DNA of 64,000 nt, from contig NZ_FNAI01000020.1 of the NCBI RefSeq assembly GCF_900101875.1, forward strand, positions 51,160 through 115,159. Reading direction: 5' to 3'. The notes under the pieces are model-generated. The model worked only from the letters and a program-made list of their open reading frames with translations. It did no database searches and had not been told where the DNA came from. This document shows positions 8,749-17,663 of this stretch, in pieces. Each line of letters starts with the position of its first letter. Positions within the stretch are counted from its first letter, which is position 1. The DNA comes from Mucilaginibacter pineti. GTDB taxonomy: Bacteria > Bacteroidota > Bacteroidia > Sphingobacteriales > Sphingobacteriaceae. A program made the position numbers and the translations under genes.

Positions 8749-11718
8749 TTACTGTTCATTGGTTGCAGCATACACCTTTACCGGACCCAGCAATCCCGAT
8801 TCAAGCAATGGCGTATTTACATTCAGCATATCAAAACGGAAAACATCATGTGTTTTTGTTATCCTTTTTTCTTTAGGTAAGCTAAGGTCGTGAACTACAC
8901 GGTTGGCCCATAAATTAATCACATCAACCTGTAAAACATTACCTGTTTGTTTTGCAGCGCCGGTAATTTCCACACGCCAGGGGGCGCACCATAAAATACC
9001 CAATTTCTTCCCGTTTAAGCGTACTTCTGCAACATTCTTAACATTGCCCAGGTCAAGAAATAACCGTTCTGGCTTGATTTTTCCTTTATTTTTCCTGTTT
9101 GCAGTTTTATTTAAGTCAAAAGATTTGGTGTAGGTGGCTGTGCCCGAATAATATTTAATGCCTTCCTCTGGTCTTTGCGTCCAACTGATCAGCTCAGAAA
9201 ACTTAGCATTGGCGGGGCCGCCCCAATTGGGATCAAAAGTGGTGTTCCATGTACCCTCCAATTTTTTTATCTCTGTCAGCTTAGGGAAATTCCGTTCTGC
9301 ATCTCCCTGGGCATCCGTTTTTATAGGTTTACGAAAAACAATGAAATAAGAACTGAACTCATCTAACTCCAGCGATAATGTAGTACGGGCGTTGGTCTGG
9401 CTATAGGCTTTTGCCATAACCATTTTACCTGTTACCGCATCCCATATCTCGGGCTGTTTTCCGGCAACCCGAAAAGTAAAGTCACGCTTTTCGTGTTGAT
9501 TGGTGCGGTTCGTCACGAAATAAATTTCTGTTTCACCGTTTGTACGGTGGATATAATCGAATTGATCGGATTGTTCAGTTTGCCCGGTAAAAGAGAAGTC
9601 TGGGGCAACTCCGTCAGCAAGAAGGATTTCCCTTGGCGTTTTACCCCAAATTACACGGCCCTTTCCTAACCGGCGTTCGGTACGGGTTTTGCCGTCCAGT
9701 TCGCCCCATATCTCGGCGGCAATTTTCTTTACCTGTTCATCACATTCCGGGTAATTTTTTAACTCTGCCGACCTTACCGGCGGCGGCCCTACAACGGTTG
9801 CTCCCATGTTAATCAGTTCTCTGATCTTTTTGATAACTGGTAACGACATGGCATCAGAAGGAACCGGAGATACCTGCAGCCCTTGATAAGAGCCCACTTC
9901 TTCGGCAACCTTTGGAGAAGGGGAGGTGCAATTTTGTAAAACCAACAGTTTATAGCTCATGCCGTCGGGTAAAACTATGCGTCCGTTTTTAACGGTCATC
10001 CTTGTTAGTAACACCTCTGGATTACTATAATCGCAATCATAACCTGGCCCGAGCGAAGGGATAAGGTATTTTGGCGGTGCCAGAAGCGGCGGTCTTTCTC
10101 CGATGTAAAAACAAACATCACCCACAAATTTCCCTTGTTGCAGCATATATTGGCAGCGGGATAGGTATCCGAAAAATGCAGGCGATTGCTCCCACCAGGT
10201 AATGTTTGGTGTAAAATGCTGCCCGGCGCAAAATTCATATCCTGGTTTTCCATCTGATGGTGGCTGACAGGTTGCCTGATGAAGCATAAAGCGATTGATT
10301 CCCTCGCAAAATGCATCATTTGCATAAGGTTTCAGATCTGAAGGGCCAAGCGACCAATGTGTGCCGTCTTTTTCCTGTTCAGTGAATGCCTCCGCCTCGG
10401 CTTGCTGCTTGCCATAAACATGGGCAGCGGTTGCTGTTTGTTTAAGATTGAGCCGCTCTCTGGGGTTTTTATTATATCCGCCTGGTGCATTGCGGTTGCC
10501 GTTTACCCAAAACTCGCCCGAAAGAATGTCAGAATGACCAAAGTTCTTCAACACATCCTGAGGGGGGATATCGTTTGGTCCCCCAGCTTCATTACCTACT
10601 TTCAATCCATTTTTGTGACACAACTCTTCAAAACGGGCATAAAAATTCTCTGCAATACAATCCTGTATTGTACGATCAAAATCCTCACGAAAACGTTCTG
10701 ATACTTCCGTATTTACTACCGCGTATCCCGCCAAAACAGGCATATATGATCTCAAATCATACCCTCTGAACCTGGTGAACTGGTTAGCAAAATCCTGCGT
10801 CCAGGTTAATTTTCCGCATTCCCAACTGTCAGACCATAAGTAATCCAAATGACCGCCTGCTTTTTTAGTTTCCTCAATTATTGTTTTGCCCAAATGAGAA
10901 AAATAATCATCTACTGCTGCCTTACTCAAATAATCTATCTCATAACCTTCGCCGCCTTTAAAGGTGTCACCTTCTGGGTAGGCATGCCATTTACTCCAGG
11001 GATGCCCGGTGAGGGTGTAGCCGGTTCGTAATACCACCCATTTTCCGTTAGGTACTTCCCAATCAAGATGCCCGTTGGCGTCCATCCTGCTTGTTAAGTC
11101 AATAATGGTTTTAGGATCAATTTTTTTTGTGCTGTCGGGCGCAGGAAAGGCCTGTACCATTATATCGTGATAATAGTTCTCTACCATTGGAGCTTGCGGT
11201 AGGGTTCCGGAAAATTTGGTTGGTCCTGAAATGCGTAATTCGGCAGATACTACCTTCTTCATGGCGTTGTCTTTAGTTACCGATGGTCCCATCAAAGTCC
11301 ATCCGCCGGCGAGGTTAAAGCCAATTTCTATGTGTAGCTTATTGGCTTTTGTAACAGCATAACGAAAAAGCGCACGCCATTCTGCCCCAAGGAATTCTAC
11401 GCCGGGCAGGGGCTCTTTCCCTGCATATCCACCAGTACAAATAAGGTTAACACCACTGATCCCTTTGGCTTTAAACTGCTCCAGATCCCGGGTAATTCCT
11501 TCTTTGGTAACCCGGTTAAATTCCCAAAACCAATAAACCCTTGGCTTAGCCGAAGCGGGCGGTGACCGAAAAGCTGTTAACAATGTATCCGCAGCTACGG
11601 TACTCCTTTTAACGCGACTTTTCTTTTGTTGTGCCTGGCTCGCACCAACAAACATTAATACAATAAGGGCCGATAAAATAACGGAAAGATTGAAACGGCG
11701 AAAAGATATGCTATTCAT
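8749..11718 (-). CDS. GH106-type alpha-L-rhamnosidase, exported
   Basis: 989 residues from the ATG at 11718, chosen because it gives a clean signal peptide (SVILSALIVLMFVGASQAQ); an ATG 30 bases upstream would add residues ahead of it. The N-terminal part matches GH106 (PRVYWFWEFNRVTKEGITRD, GISGVNLICTGGYAG, HLDYLWSDSWECG, NEAGGPNDIPPQDV). The C-terminus has a galactose-binding-like beta-sandwich (LFLDLGNVKNVAEVRLNGKK, ESGLLGPVKV) usual for this family. GH106 enzymes release terminal alpha-L-rhamnose from rhamnogalacturonan side chains or other rhamnosides with inversion. The paralogue immediately upstream suggests a co-transcribed pair. Family firm; precise substrate unknown. Confidence 0.85.
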   Translation of the reverse strand: MNSISFRRFNLSVILSALIVLMFVGASQAQQKKSRVKRSTVAADTLLTAFRSPPASAKPRVYWFWEFNRVTKEGITRDLEQFKAKGISGVNLICTGGYAGKEPLPGVEFLGAEWRALFRYAVTKANKLHIEIGFNLAGGWTLMGPSVTKDNAMKKVVSAELRISGPTKFSGTLPQAPMVENYYHDIMVQAFPAPDSTKKIDPKTIIDLTSRMDANGHLDWEVPNGKWVVLRTGYTLTGHPWSKWHAYPEGDTFKGGEGYEIDYLSKAAVDDYFSHLGKTIIEETKKAGGHLDYLWSDSWECGKLTWTQDFANQFTRFRGYDLRSYMPVLAGYAVVNTEVSERFREDFDRTIQDCIAENFYARFEELCHKNGLKVGNEAGGPNDIPPQDVLKNFGHSDILSGEFWVNGNRNAPGGYNKNPRERLNLKQTATAAHVYGKQQAEAEAFTEQEKDGTHWSLGPSDLKPYANDAFCEGINRFMLHQATCQPPSDGKPGYEFCAGQHFTPNITWWEQSPAFFGYLSRCQYMLQQGKFVGDVCFYIGERPPLLAPPKYLIPSLGPGYDCDYSNPEVLLTRMTVKNGRIVLPDGMSYKLLVLQNCTSPSPKVAEEVGSYQGLQVSPVPSDAMSLPVIKKIRELINMGATVVGPPPVRSAELKNYPECDEQVKKIAAEIWGELDGKTRTERRLGKGRVIWGKTPREILLADGVAPDFSFTGQTEQSDQFDYIHRTNGETEIYFVTNRTNQHEKRDFTFRVAGKQPEIWDAVTGKMVMAKAYSQTNARTTLSLELDEFSSYFIVFRKPIKTDAQGDAERNFPKLTEIKKLEGTWNTTFDPNWGGPANAKFSELISWTQRPEEGIKYYSGTATYTKSFDLNKTANRKNKGKIKPERLFLDLGNVKNVAEVRLNGKKLGILWCAPWRVEITGAAKQTGNVLQVDVINLWANRVVHDLSLPKEKRITKTHDVFRFDMLNVNTPLLESGLLGPVKVYAATNEQ

Positions 11719-11770
11719 AATGCTAAATTGAGCTATAAGTAGATACATGGGCTTTCTTTAAGAATACTCA

Positions 11771-14700
11771 TTACTCTTCTTTTTGAAGATCAATTTTTAC
11801 AGGGCCAAGTAAACCGGATACACGTAAAGGCTCGTCTTTACCGGGGCCGGATATTGTCCACGTTTTACGTTTGTCTTCAGGTTGTCCGGCATCGAAAACC
11901 AAGCGATTAAACCAGGTACTCGTAACTTCCACACTAACCGTATTTTTACCCGGTTTAATAAAATCCTTTAAATCTATGCGGTATGGCGGTGCCCATAATT
12001 TACCAATTTGCTGGCCATTGATAGTCACGGATGCAGCCATATCAACTTTTCCTAAATCGAGGATGTATTCCTGTCCGGGCTCTATTCTGTCGATGTTAAA
12101 TGTATTGGTATAGGTTGCAGTTCCCGAAAACGCCTTTCCTTCGGCAGAAATGTCAAGGTCTTTCCAAGGTTTTAAGGCTGTTAATTCTACTGCCTCCGGA
12201 ACTCCCCAACCTGCCGGAAAGGTCAGCTTCCACGAATCTGAGATTGGTATTGTACCTACCACGGTGTTTGCTTTAAACGCTGTTGCTGCGTTTAGGCTTT
12301 CTTTTTGCCTGAAAACGATAAAGCATGATCCCCCTTTTGCCAGATCAAGCTTAACGGTTGTACGTTCTCCGTTCTGCCGGCTTTCTGCAGCGCTGGATTT
12401 TCCGGTGACTGGGTCCCAAAGTTCTACCTGCCCACTGGCCCTAAAGCTAAGTTCACCCGTAAACCCTTTTCCTTTCGGCGCGGTTACAAAATACCAGTCT
12501 GCACCGTTGGTACGGCGGTGCGCCCATAACGCATCGCCTCCTGTAACATCAGGTTTTATCTTTAATGTAGCTAATGCCTGTTCTATCGTTAAACCCGAAA
12601 CCACGTAACCCTTTCCAACTTTCCTCAAACCTTTACGGGATTCTCCCCAGATACTTTTAACTGCGGCATTAAAACGCTGGGTTGCGACATCACCTCCGGA
12701 AAGTGTGGCCAATCCAACCGGCGCTTCGCCAACAATAGTTGCCCCGTTACGCAGTAGTAACAGTATTTTCTCCAGTGTTTGAGGCAGCATATGCGGCACA
12801 TCTGGTAGCCATAGTACCCGGTATTGGATTCCCTCGGGCGTAACTATCATGCCGTTTTGGGTTTTCAACCGGTTCAGTAATACATCGGGGTTACAATAGT
12901 CGTATTTAAACCCTTCCGGGAAAGGGGCATTCTGATTCGGTTTGTGGTTGATCTCATCCCCGAGATACCATAACACATCAGATACTGGTTTCCCTCTCTC
13001 GAGCAGATAAGTACAGCGCGATAAATAATCCGTGAACTCAGGCATATATTTCCACCAGGTTTGTCCCCGCAGGAATGGGGTGCCAATTCCTGCACCGAAG
13101 GAGCTCCCCGGAGGCAGAAATGGTGTTTGTGGATTGTGTGTATAGGTATGGAATACAAAATGGCTAACACCCTGTATGCTATTAATATTGGCCACTTCTT
13201 TAAGCATATCAAAGTGTTCATCCCATGACAGCGACATATTTGTAAAGGACTCTGCTGCAACACGGGGCTTCCCGTACATTCTTGCCGCGGAGGCTGTGGG
13301 TTTGATAGGTTTAAAGTTGATGGAACCCACAAATCCATCAGTCATAGGCTGCCAAAACTCGCACATGGGGATATCTGCAAACTTGAAATATTCCATGATA
13401 TCGGCAGGCACAACATCTCCCGGCCCCGTTTCATAGGCGACTGACAAGCCGTTACCTTTTGCCAGTGATGCCATGCGGCCGTAATAATTATTAACCAAAA
13501 GATCATTGAGGGTTTTGCGCCAGTCTGTTAAAAAACGAGCAGTAGTTTCTTGATCTTTAATTACATAACCAAATAATGCTGGTAGCCATTTGCGGAGCTG
13601 ATAACTGGAAACGCGTTTAAATTCCTGTTCCATGGCCGGTGTCCAGCTTTGGGTATGGCATTCCCAGCTATCTATAAGCATACCATTCAACAATCCTCCG
13701 GCAAGCGGTCCGTTTGACCCGGAAAGCCGCCCGATGTAGCCTGCAAAATGTGCCTCAGCGCCCGATTTTGCAAATTTATTTGCTTCCCATCCTGTGCCTT
13801 CGGCAGGGGCAGGGCCATTTTGCTTTCCCGAATTAACATGCCCCAGGCGCAGGATAGTCCAATTGCCTTTGGGAGCCAGCCAGTTCAGTTTTCCATCGGT
13901 GGCCATTTTATCTGAAATGTCCAGGATTTGACCGGGCTTGATAAATGCCTCCGGCGACTGTTTAGGGTTTTGGCCGACACGTTCAATGCTCCGCAATGTC
14001 CAGGCTGCCTCTGATTCCCAACTGTTTTTTCGGGCGGCAGAAAACAAGCGGAGCGATGTGAGCGCCATGTCGTATTTATTGGAAATAGAAATGCGATATT
14101 TTTTTACACCTGCAAGTTCAGAACACGCGAAAGTAATCGTCCTGTCGTCCTGCCAGTTTGCCTGCGGCATTTCGGCACGAAGGATATCCTTTGTTTTTCC
14201 GTTAGCCAAAACTCCCTGTATAGTTATGGTTACCCCGGGTTCGTAAGATTGACCATGATTAAAGGCCCGAACGCTTGAAAATTCCACACTGCGAAGTGTA
14301 ACAGCGTTCGGAAAGGAAACCTCTACCCAATTGGGTTTATCGGGAGTAGCGGGGGACAAGTGGATAGCTTCTTTAGCAGTTCCTGCAAAATAAGGGTCCC
14401 ATTTAAAACTGGTATTAGTATTGATGAGCTGTGGTATAAGCGGCTTGCCCGTGTCACCGGCGGGAGTGGGGAAGGCAAGTACGGTAATATCCTTATAATC
14501 CCGCCATTGTTCACTGCTCGGTTCAGGCAGAGGTAATGCCTGGTTAATGAGTTTACCGCCAACCACATCTGTCCGGTTCCATATCAAGTTACGCATTGCA
14601 TTAGCCGGGGTGATCCAGGGGCCGCCCGAAGTTGCCCATCCCGGGCAGTTGTTCATAGAAAACCTTAAACCCAAACGGCGGCATTCCAATGCTGTGTGCC

Positions 14701-15064
14701 TTACGGCATCGTCCCAATTGGCGCTAAGACTCGTTATTTGTGGTTCTACGCCGGGCCATGGGCCGCCAAACTGGCCGTGAAATAGCTGAATTCCCGAAAT
14801 GCCGGCTTTGGCTATCGCTTCCAGATCCCGGGTAATTCCTTCTTTTGAAACATTGCCGCCAATGTAGTGGAACCAGGTTTCGGGATGATAAACCTTTGAG
14901 GGATTTTGAAACGAAGCCTCATCATATTTGCCAAAGGGACGATCAAGCTCCTGCTGAGAGGGTAAGAAAGGCACTTTGGGTAATTGAGCGTTTGTAGACA
15001 TCGGACAAACTACTGATAGCAGAATTCCTATAAAAAAAGATTTAGATAGATAGTTATATTTCAC
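11771..15064 (-). CDS. GH106-type alpha-L-rhamnosidase, exported (second copy)
   Basis: 1097 residues with a signal peptide ending near MSTNAQ (about 26). It shares landmarks with the downstream paralogue: ETWFHYIGGNVSKEGITRDL, GISGIQLFHGQFGGPWPGVE, LLNGMLIDSWECHTQSW, YETGPGDVVPADIMEYFKFA, and a C-terminal jelly-roll with YILDLGKVDMAASVTINGQQ and RVSGLLGPVKIDL. It carries an extra discoidin-like insert near residues 230-330 (LRSVEFSSVRAFNHGQ). The two genes differ too much for a recent duplication, so different rhamnosyl linkages are likely. It is the first gene of the minus-strand unit and is divergent from the lacI genes across 460 bases with several lacI-type palindromes, so it may be in the same regulon. 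Confidence 0.85.
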   Translation of the reverse strand: MKYNYLSKSFFIGILLSVVCPMSTNAQLPKVPFLPSQQELDRPFGKYDEASFQNPSKVYHPETWFHYIGGNVSKEGITRDLEAIAKAGISGIQLFHGQFGGPWPGVEPQITSLSANWDDAVRHTALECRRLGLRFSMNNCPGWATSGGPWITPANAMRNLIWNRTDVVGGKLINQALPLPEPSSEQWRDYKDITVLAFPTPAGDTGKPLIPQLINTNTSFKWDPYFAGTAKEAIHLSPATPDKPNWVEVSFPNAVTLRSVEFSSVRAFNHGQSYEPGVTITIQGVLANGKTKDILRAEMPQANWQDDRTITFACSELAGVKKYRISISNKYDMALTSLRLFSAARKNSWESEAAWTLRSIERVGQNPKQSPEAFIKPGQILDISDKMATDGKLNWLAPKGNWTILRLGHVNSGKQNGPAPAEGTGWEANKFAKSGAEAHFAGYIGRLSGSNGPLAGGLLNGMLIDSWECHTQSWTPAMEQEFKRVSSYQLRKWLPALFGYVIKDQETTARFLTDWRKTLNDLLVNNYYGRMASLAKGNGLSVAYETGPGDVVPADIMEYFKFADIPMCEFWQPMTDGFVGSINFKPIKPTASAARMYGKPRVAAESFTNMSLSWDEHFDMLKEVANINSIQGVSHFVFHTYTHNPQTPFLPPGSSFGAGIGTPFLRGQTWWKYMPEFTDYLSRCTYLLERGKPVSDVLWYLGDEINHKPNQNAPFPEGFKYDYCNPDVLLNRLKTQNGMIVTPEGIQYRVLWLPDVPHMLPQTLEKILLLLRNGATIVGEAPVGLATLSGGDVATQRFNAAVKSIWGESRKGLRKVGKGYVVSGLTIEQALATLKIKPDVTGGDALWAHRRTNGADWYFVTAPKGKGFTGELSFRASGQVELWDPVTGKSSAAESRQNGERTTVKLDLAKGGSCFIVFRQKESLNAATAFKANTVVGTIPISDSWKLTFPAGWGVPEAVELTALKPWKDLDISAEGKAFSGTATYTNTFNIDRIEPGQEYILDLGKVDMAASVTINGQQIGKLWAPPYRIDLKDFIKPGKNTVSVEVTSTWFNRLVFDAGQPEDKRKTWTISGPGKDEPLRVSGLLGPVKIDLQKEE

Positions 15065-15203
15065 GTTACAGGCTTGTCGATAATTGGTTTTGTTGGTTTA
15101 AATCAAAATCAAGTTACTTAACATTTATCTTATAACCATCCTGCACCGTCGGTAATCCGGTATCCAACCTGAAAGATTCATATATTTTTATCGAAAAAAT
15201 TTG

Positions 15204-15219
15204 CTTTAACCGATTAAAG
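15204..15219. promoter_or_regulatory. Degenerate LacI-type operator
   Basis: CTTTAACCGATTAAAG is a 16-bp near palindrome with one mismatched pair next to the central CG, related to the TTAAACGTTTAA consensus. It lies about 140 bases upstream of the rhamnosidase start and about 305 bases upstream of the first lacI gene, so it could serve the rhamnosidase direction. A similar degenerate site (TTAAACGATTAA) is at 15347-15358. Confidence 0.45.
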
Positions 15220-15467
15220 TCGTATAATTGTTTGCCATTTATAAAGTAACAAACCACTTTAAATTATTTAGTGAAAGACCAATGCAGTTTAATCAGCTAT
15301 AATTAGTTGTTTAATTTGGATTATGATAGCGTTTCGCTAAAGTAGTTTAAACGATTAAGTTAGTATTAAAATTAAGTTTACAATAAGTGCTCAATGTACA
15401 GCCCTGCTTGCTGGAATGCGAGTTCTTAAACTATAATGAGTTAATAATATCTGTTTTTTTTATAAAA

Positions 15468-15485
15468 AATTTAAACGTTTAAATT
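15468..15485. promoter_or_regulatory. Perfect LacI-type operator palindrome
   Basis: AATTTAAACGTTTAAATT is an 18-bp perfect palindrome centred on CG, as expected for a LacI-family operator. It lies about 40 bases upstream of the first lacI start, consistent with autoregulation. The 12-bp core TTAAACGTTTAA recurs at 17620, 21156 and 22709, always upstream of a gene of this locus. Confidence 0.75.
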
Positions 15486-15500
15486 AAAATCTATTTTAAC

Positions 15501-15515
15501 AAAACGTAACGTTTT
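15501..15515. promoter_or_regulatory. Second palindrome at the lacI start
   Basis: AAAACGTAACGTTTT has 7-bp perfect arms around one central base. It lies 9 bases before the first lacI start codon, so a bound protein would cover the translation start region. It resembles two overlapping ACGTTT half sites rather than the core operator, so it may be an auxiliary site. Confidence 0.4.
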
Positions 15516-15524
15516 TCCAATAAG

Positions 15525-16544
15525 ATGAAGAAATTAAGCCTGAAAGATGTAGCCCAACACGTTGGTGTGTCAACTGCCCTTGTTTCGTATGTGCTTAACG
15601 GGCAGGCCGTTGAAAAGCAGGTTAACAAAGATACTGCGGAGCGGATCATGGCTGCAATTGAGGAGCTTAATTACACTCCTAACCAGATTGCCAAAAGCCT
15701 CAAGATGCGCACTACAAATACCATAGGGCTTGTTGTTGCAGATATTAATTATAGGTTTAGCACGGGAATAACCAGGGCGATTGAATCGGAATCAAAAAAA
15801 AGAAATTATACGGTGATTTACGGAAGCTCTAACGAAGATGAAAATAAATTTTCAGAGCTTATCGACGTTTTTGTAAACCGCAGGGTAGATGGATTGATTT
15901 TAATCCCTTCGGAAAATTCCCAGGATCAGATCAGGGCGCTGCAGAAATCTGAAATACCCTTTGTTTTGATCGACCGGATTTTTCCGAACATCAAGACTAA
16001 TTATATTTCACTGGATAATTTTAAGGCAAGTTACAAAGCCACGGAATACCTCATTAAGCTTGGTCATAAAAGAATAGCATTTATCAATTATAAAACAACC
16101 ATGTTTCACCTGCAGGAAAGAACGCGTGGTTTCAGGGAAGCATTGAGTGATCACAAACTGACCATTGCTGAAACTTTGTTGCCTGAAATTTTGAGTGCGA
16201 ATTTGGCTAAGGATATTCAGCAGGCAATAGATAACGTGCTGCATTTGCAAGAGCCCTGTGACGCCATTTTCTTTGCAACAGACACGCTTACGATACATGG
16301 CCTGAAATATTTGAACAAATTAAAAATTAAGGTACCCGGCGATATTTCCGTATTGAGTTTCGACGGTTCTGATGCATTTGAATTGTTTTACTGCCCTATT
16401 ACCCATTCAAAACAGCCGTTAGAAGAGATGGGTAAATTGGCCGTGAACACGCTGTTAGATCTGGTGAATCATAGTAAAATCAATATGCAGATCAGTTTAG
16501 ATGCCGATATTGTTATCGGGAATTCGTGCGGAGAAAGCGTTTAA
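15525..16544 (+). CDS. LacI-family transcriptional regulator (first of tandem pair)
   Basis: 339 residues, full length for the family. The helix-turn-helix is at residues 4-25 (LKDVAQHVGVSTALVSYVLN) followed by the hinge helix region (IAKSLKMRTTNTIGLVVADI). The rest is a periplasmic-binding-protein-like effector domain (VDGLILIPSENSQDQI, PFVLIDRIFPN, CDAIFFATDTLTIHGLKYL, ISVLSFDGSDAFELF). It probably represses or activates the downstream fructan/sugar-acid locus and binds the nearby CG-centred palindromes. The next gene is a close paralogue 42 bases downstream. The effector is unknown; a free sugar or sugar acid from the pathway is likely. Confidence 0.92.
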   Translation: MKKLSLKDVAQHVGVSTALVSYVLNGQAVEKQVNKDTAERIMAAIEELNYTPNQIAKSLKMRTTNTIGLVVADINYRFSTGITRAIESESKKRNYTVIYGSSNEDENKFSELIDVFVNRRVDGLILIPSENSQDQIRALQKSEIPFVLIDRIFPNIKTNYISLDNFKASYKATEYLIKLGHKRIAFINYKTTMFHLQERTRGFREALSDHKLTIAETLLPEILSANLAKDIQQAIDNVLHLQEPCDAIFFATDTLTIHGLKYLNKLKIKVPGDISVLSFDGSDAFELFYCPITHSKQPLEEMGKLAVNTLLDLVNHSKINMQISLDADIVIGNSCGESV

Positions 16545-16586
16545 ATGACAATGAAACTGAAATAAAACAAACTGAATATTAAACCA

Positions 16587-17603
16587 ATGAATAAAGTTAA
16601 CCTGAAAGATATAGCAAAACATCTTGGAATATCCATTGCAACGGTATCTTATGTGCTTAACGGGCAGGAGAAGGAACGTCGCGTTAGTTCTGCTACTGCC
16701 GAAAAGGTAAGGGAAGCAATTCATCAATTTGAATACACAGCAAACCAGATCGCTAAAAGCCTCAAAACAAAAAAAACAAATACCATCGGTATTATAGTTG
16801 CCGATATAAATTACCGCTTTACTACGCATGTGGTGCGCGCCATCGAAAAAGAATGCCAGTTGTATGGTTACACGGTCATCTTCGGCAGTTCTTATGAGAA
16901 TCCCGAAACCTTTTTAACTATACTAAATGTGCTGATCAACAAGCAGGTGGATGGTTTGATCGTTATCCCCGTTGATAATGACCGGGGTTATATTGAGCAG
17001 TTAAAAAGTCGTGAAATACCTTTCGTGATAGTTGATCGTGTTCCTGAAGGATCAGATCTGAGTATCGTATCAATAGATAACAAAGATCTCGCTTATCAAT
17101 GTACACAACATCTCGTTAAAACCGGGCATCAGCGGGTAGCTTTCATGAGTTACCAAACCGGACTTAGTCATTTACTCGACCGGAAAGCAGGTTATGTAAC
17201 GGCATTGCAAGATGCGGATATTGAAATAGACCAGAACCTGATCATAGAGATTGATGAGAAAAACTTTGTTAGAGGAGTTCAATCCGGGATAGATGCACTC
17301 TTAGAAAGAGGTAAAAGCTGCGATGGTATTTTCTTTACCACAGATACAATTGCAGTTGAAGCAATCAAATACCTGAATCAAAAGGGAATCCGGGTTCCGG
17401 ATCAGGTTGGGATCGTCAGTTTTGATGAATCAGATGCCTTCCCGCTTTTTCATGTACCTGTTACACATGGCAGGCAGCCGCTGCGGCAAATAGGGGAGGT
17501 TGCTGTAAAAATGCTACTGGAACTGATAGATGAAAATACACCAAAAGGGAACACGATTTTGAAATCGACATTCATAGTAGGAAAATCCTGTGGTGAAAAA
17601 TAA
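16587..17603 (+). CDS. LacI-family transcriptional regulator (second of tandem pair)
   Basis: 338 residues. The helix-turn-helix (LKDIAKHLGISIATVSYVLN) closely resembles that of the gene just upstream, and the effector domain shows the same order of motifs (VDGLIVIPVDNDRGYI, PFVIVDRVPEGSDL, CDGIFFTTDTIAVEAIKYL, VGIVSFDESDAFPLFHVPV). The DNA-reading helices are similar but not identical (VSTALVSYV versus ISIATVSYV), so the two may bind the same or overlapping operators with different effectors. The gene ends 16 bases before a TTAAACGTTTAA operator. Tandem lacI paralogues are unusual and suggest sensing of two ligands. Confidence 0.92.
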   Translation: MNKVNLKDIAKHLGISIATVSYVLNGQEKERRVSSATAEKVREAIHQFEYTANQIAKSLKTKKTNTIGIIVADINYRFTTHVVRAIEKECQLYGYTVIFGSSYENPETFLTILNVLINKQVDGLIVIPVDNDRGYIEQLKSREIPFVIVDRVPEGSDLSIVSIDNKDLAYQCTQHLVKTGHQRVAFMSYQTGLSHLLDRKAGYVTALQDADIEIDQNLIIEIDEKNFVRGVQSGIDALLERGKSCDGIFFTTDTIAVEAIKYLNQKGIRVPDQVGIVSFDESDAFPLFHVPVTHGRQPLRQIGEVAVKMLLELIDENTPKGNTILKSTFIVGKSCGEK

Positions 17604-17619
17604 TTTTTTTAATAATTGC

Positions 17620-17631
17620 TTAAACGTTTAA
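17620..17631. promoter_or_regulatory. LacI-type operator before the sugar porter
   Basis: TTAAACGTTTAA, a 12-bp perfect palindrome, lies between the second lacI gene and the ATG of the MFS porter (33 bases upstream of it). It probably controls an internal promoter for the porter and the two dehydrogenases. Confidence 0.72.
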
Positions 17632-17663
17632 ACAACATAAATCGAAACCAACAACTATATTAT

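Larger units (their letters stand above)
15065..15524. promoter_or_regulatory. Divergent regulatory region between GH106 and lacI genes
   Basis: A 460-base AT-rich gap with no credible ORF, between the divergent starts of the rhamnosidase unit (minus) and the first lacI gene (plus). It contains at least four sequences related to TTAAACGTTTAA, listed separately where clear: two degenerate ones nearer the rhamnosidase side and two near the lacI start. Promoters for both directions must lie here, but I could not place a convincing TAnnTTTG element. Confidence 0.7.

Noticed and set aside
17616..17663. Upstream TTG start for the MFS porter.
   Set aside because: It would place the start codon just before and reading through the operator palindrome and adds 16 non-conserved residues; the ATG at 17664 gives a normal sugar-porter N-terminus.
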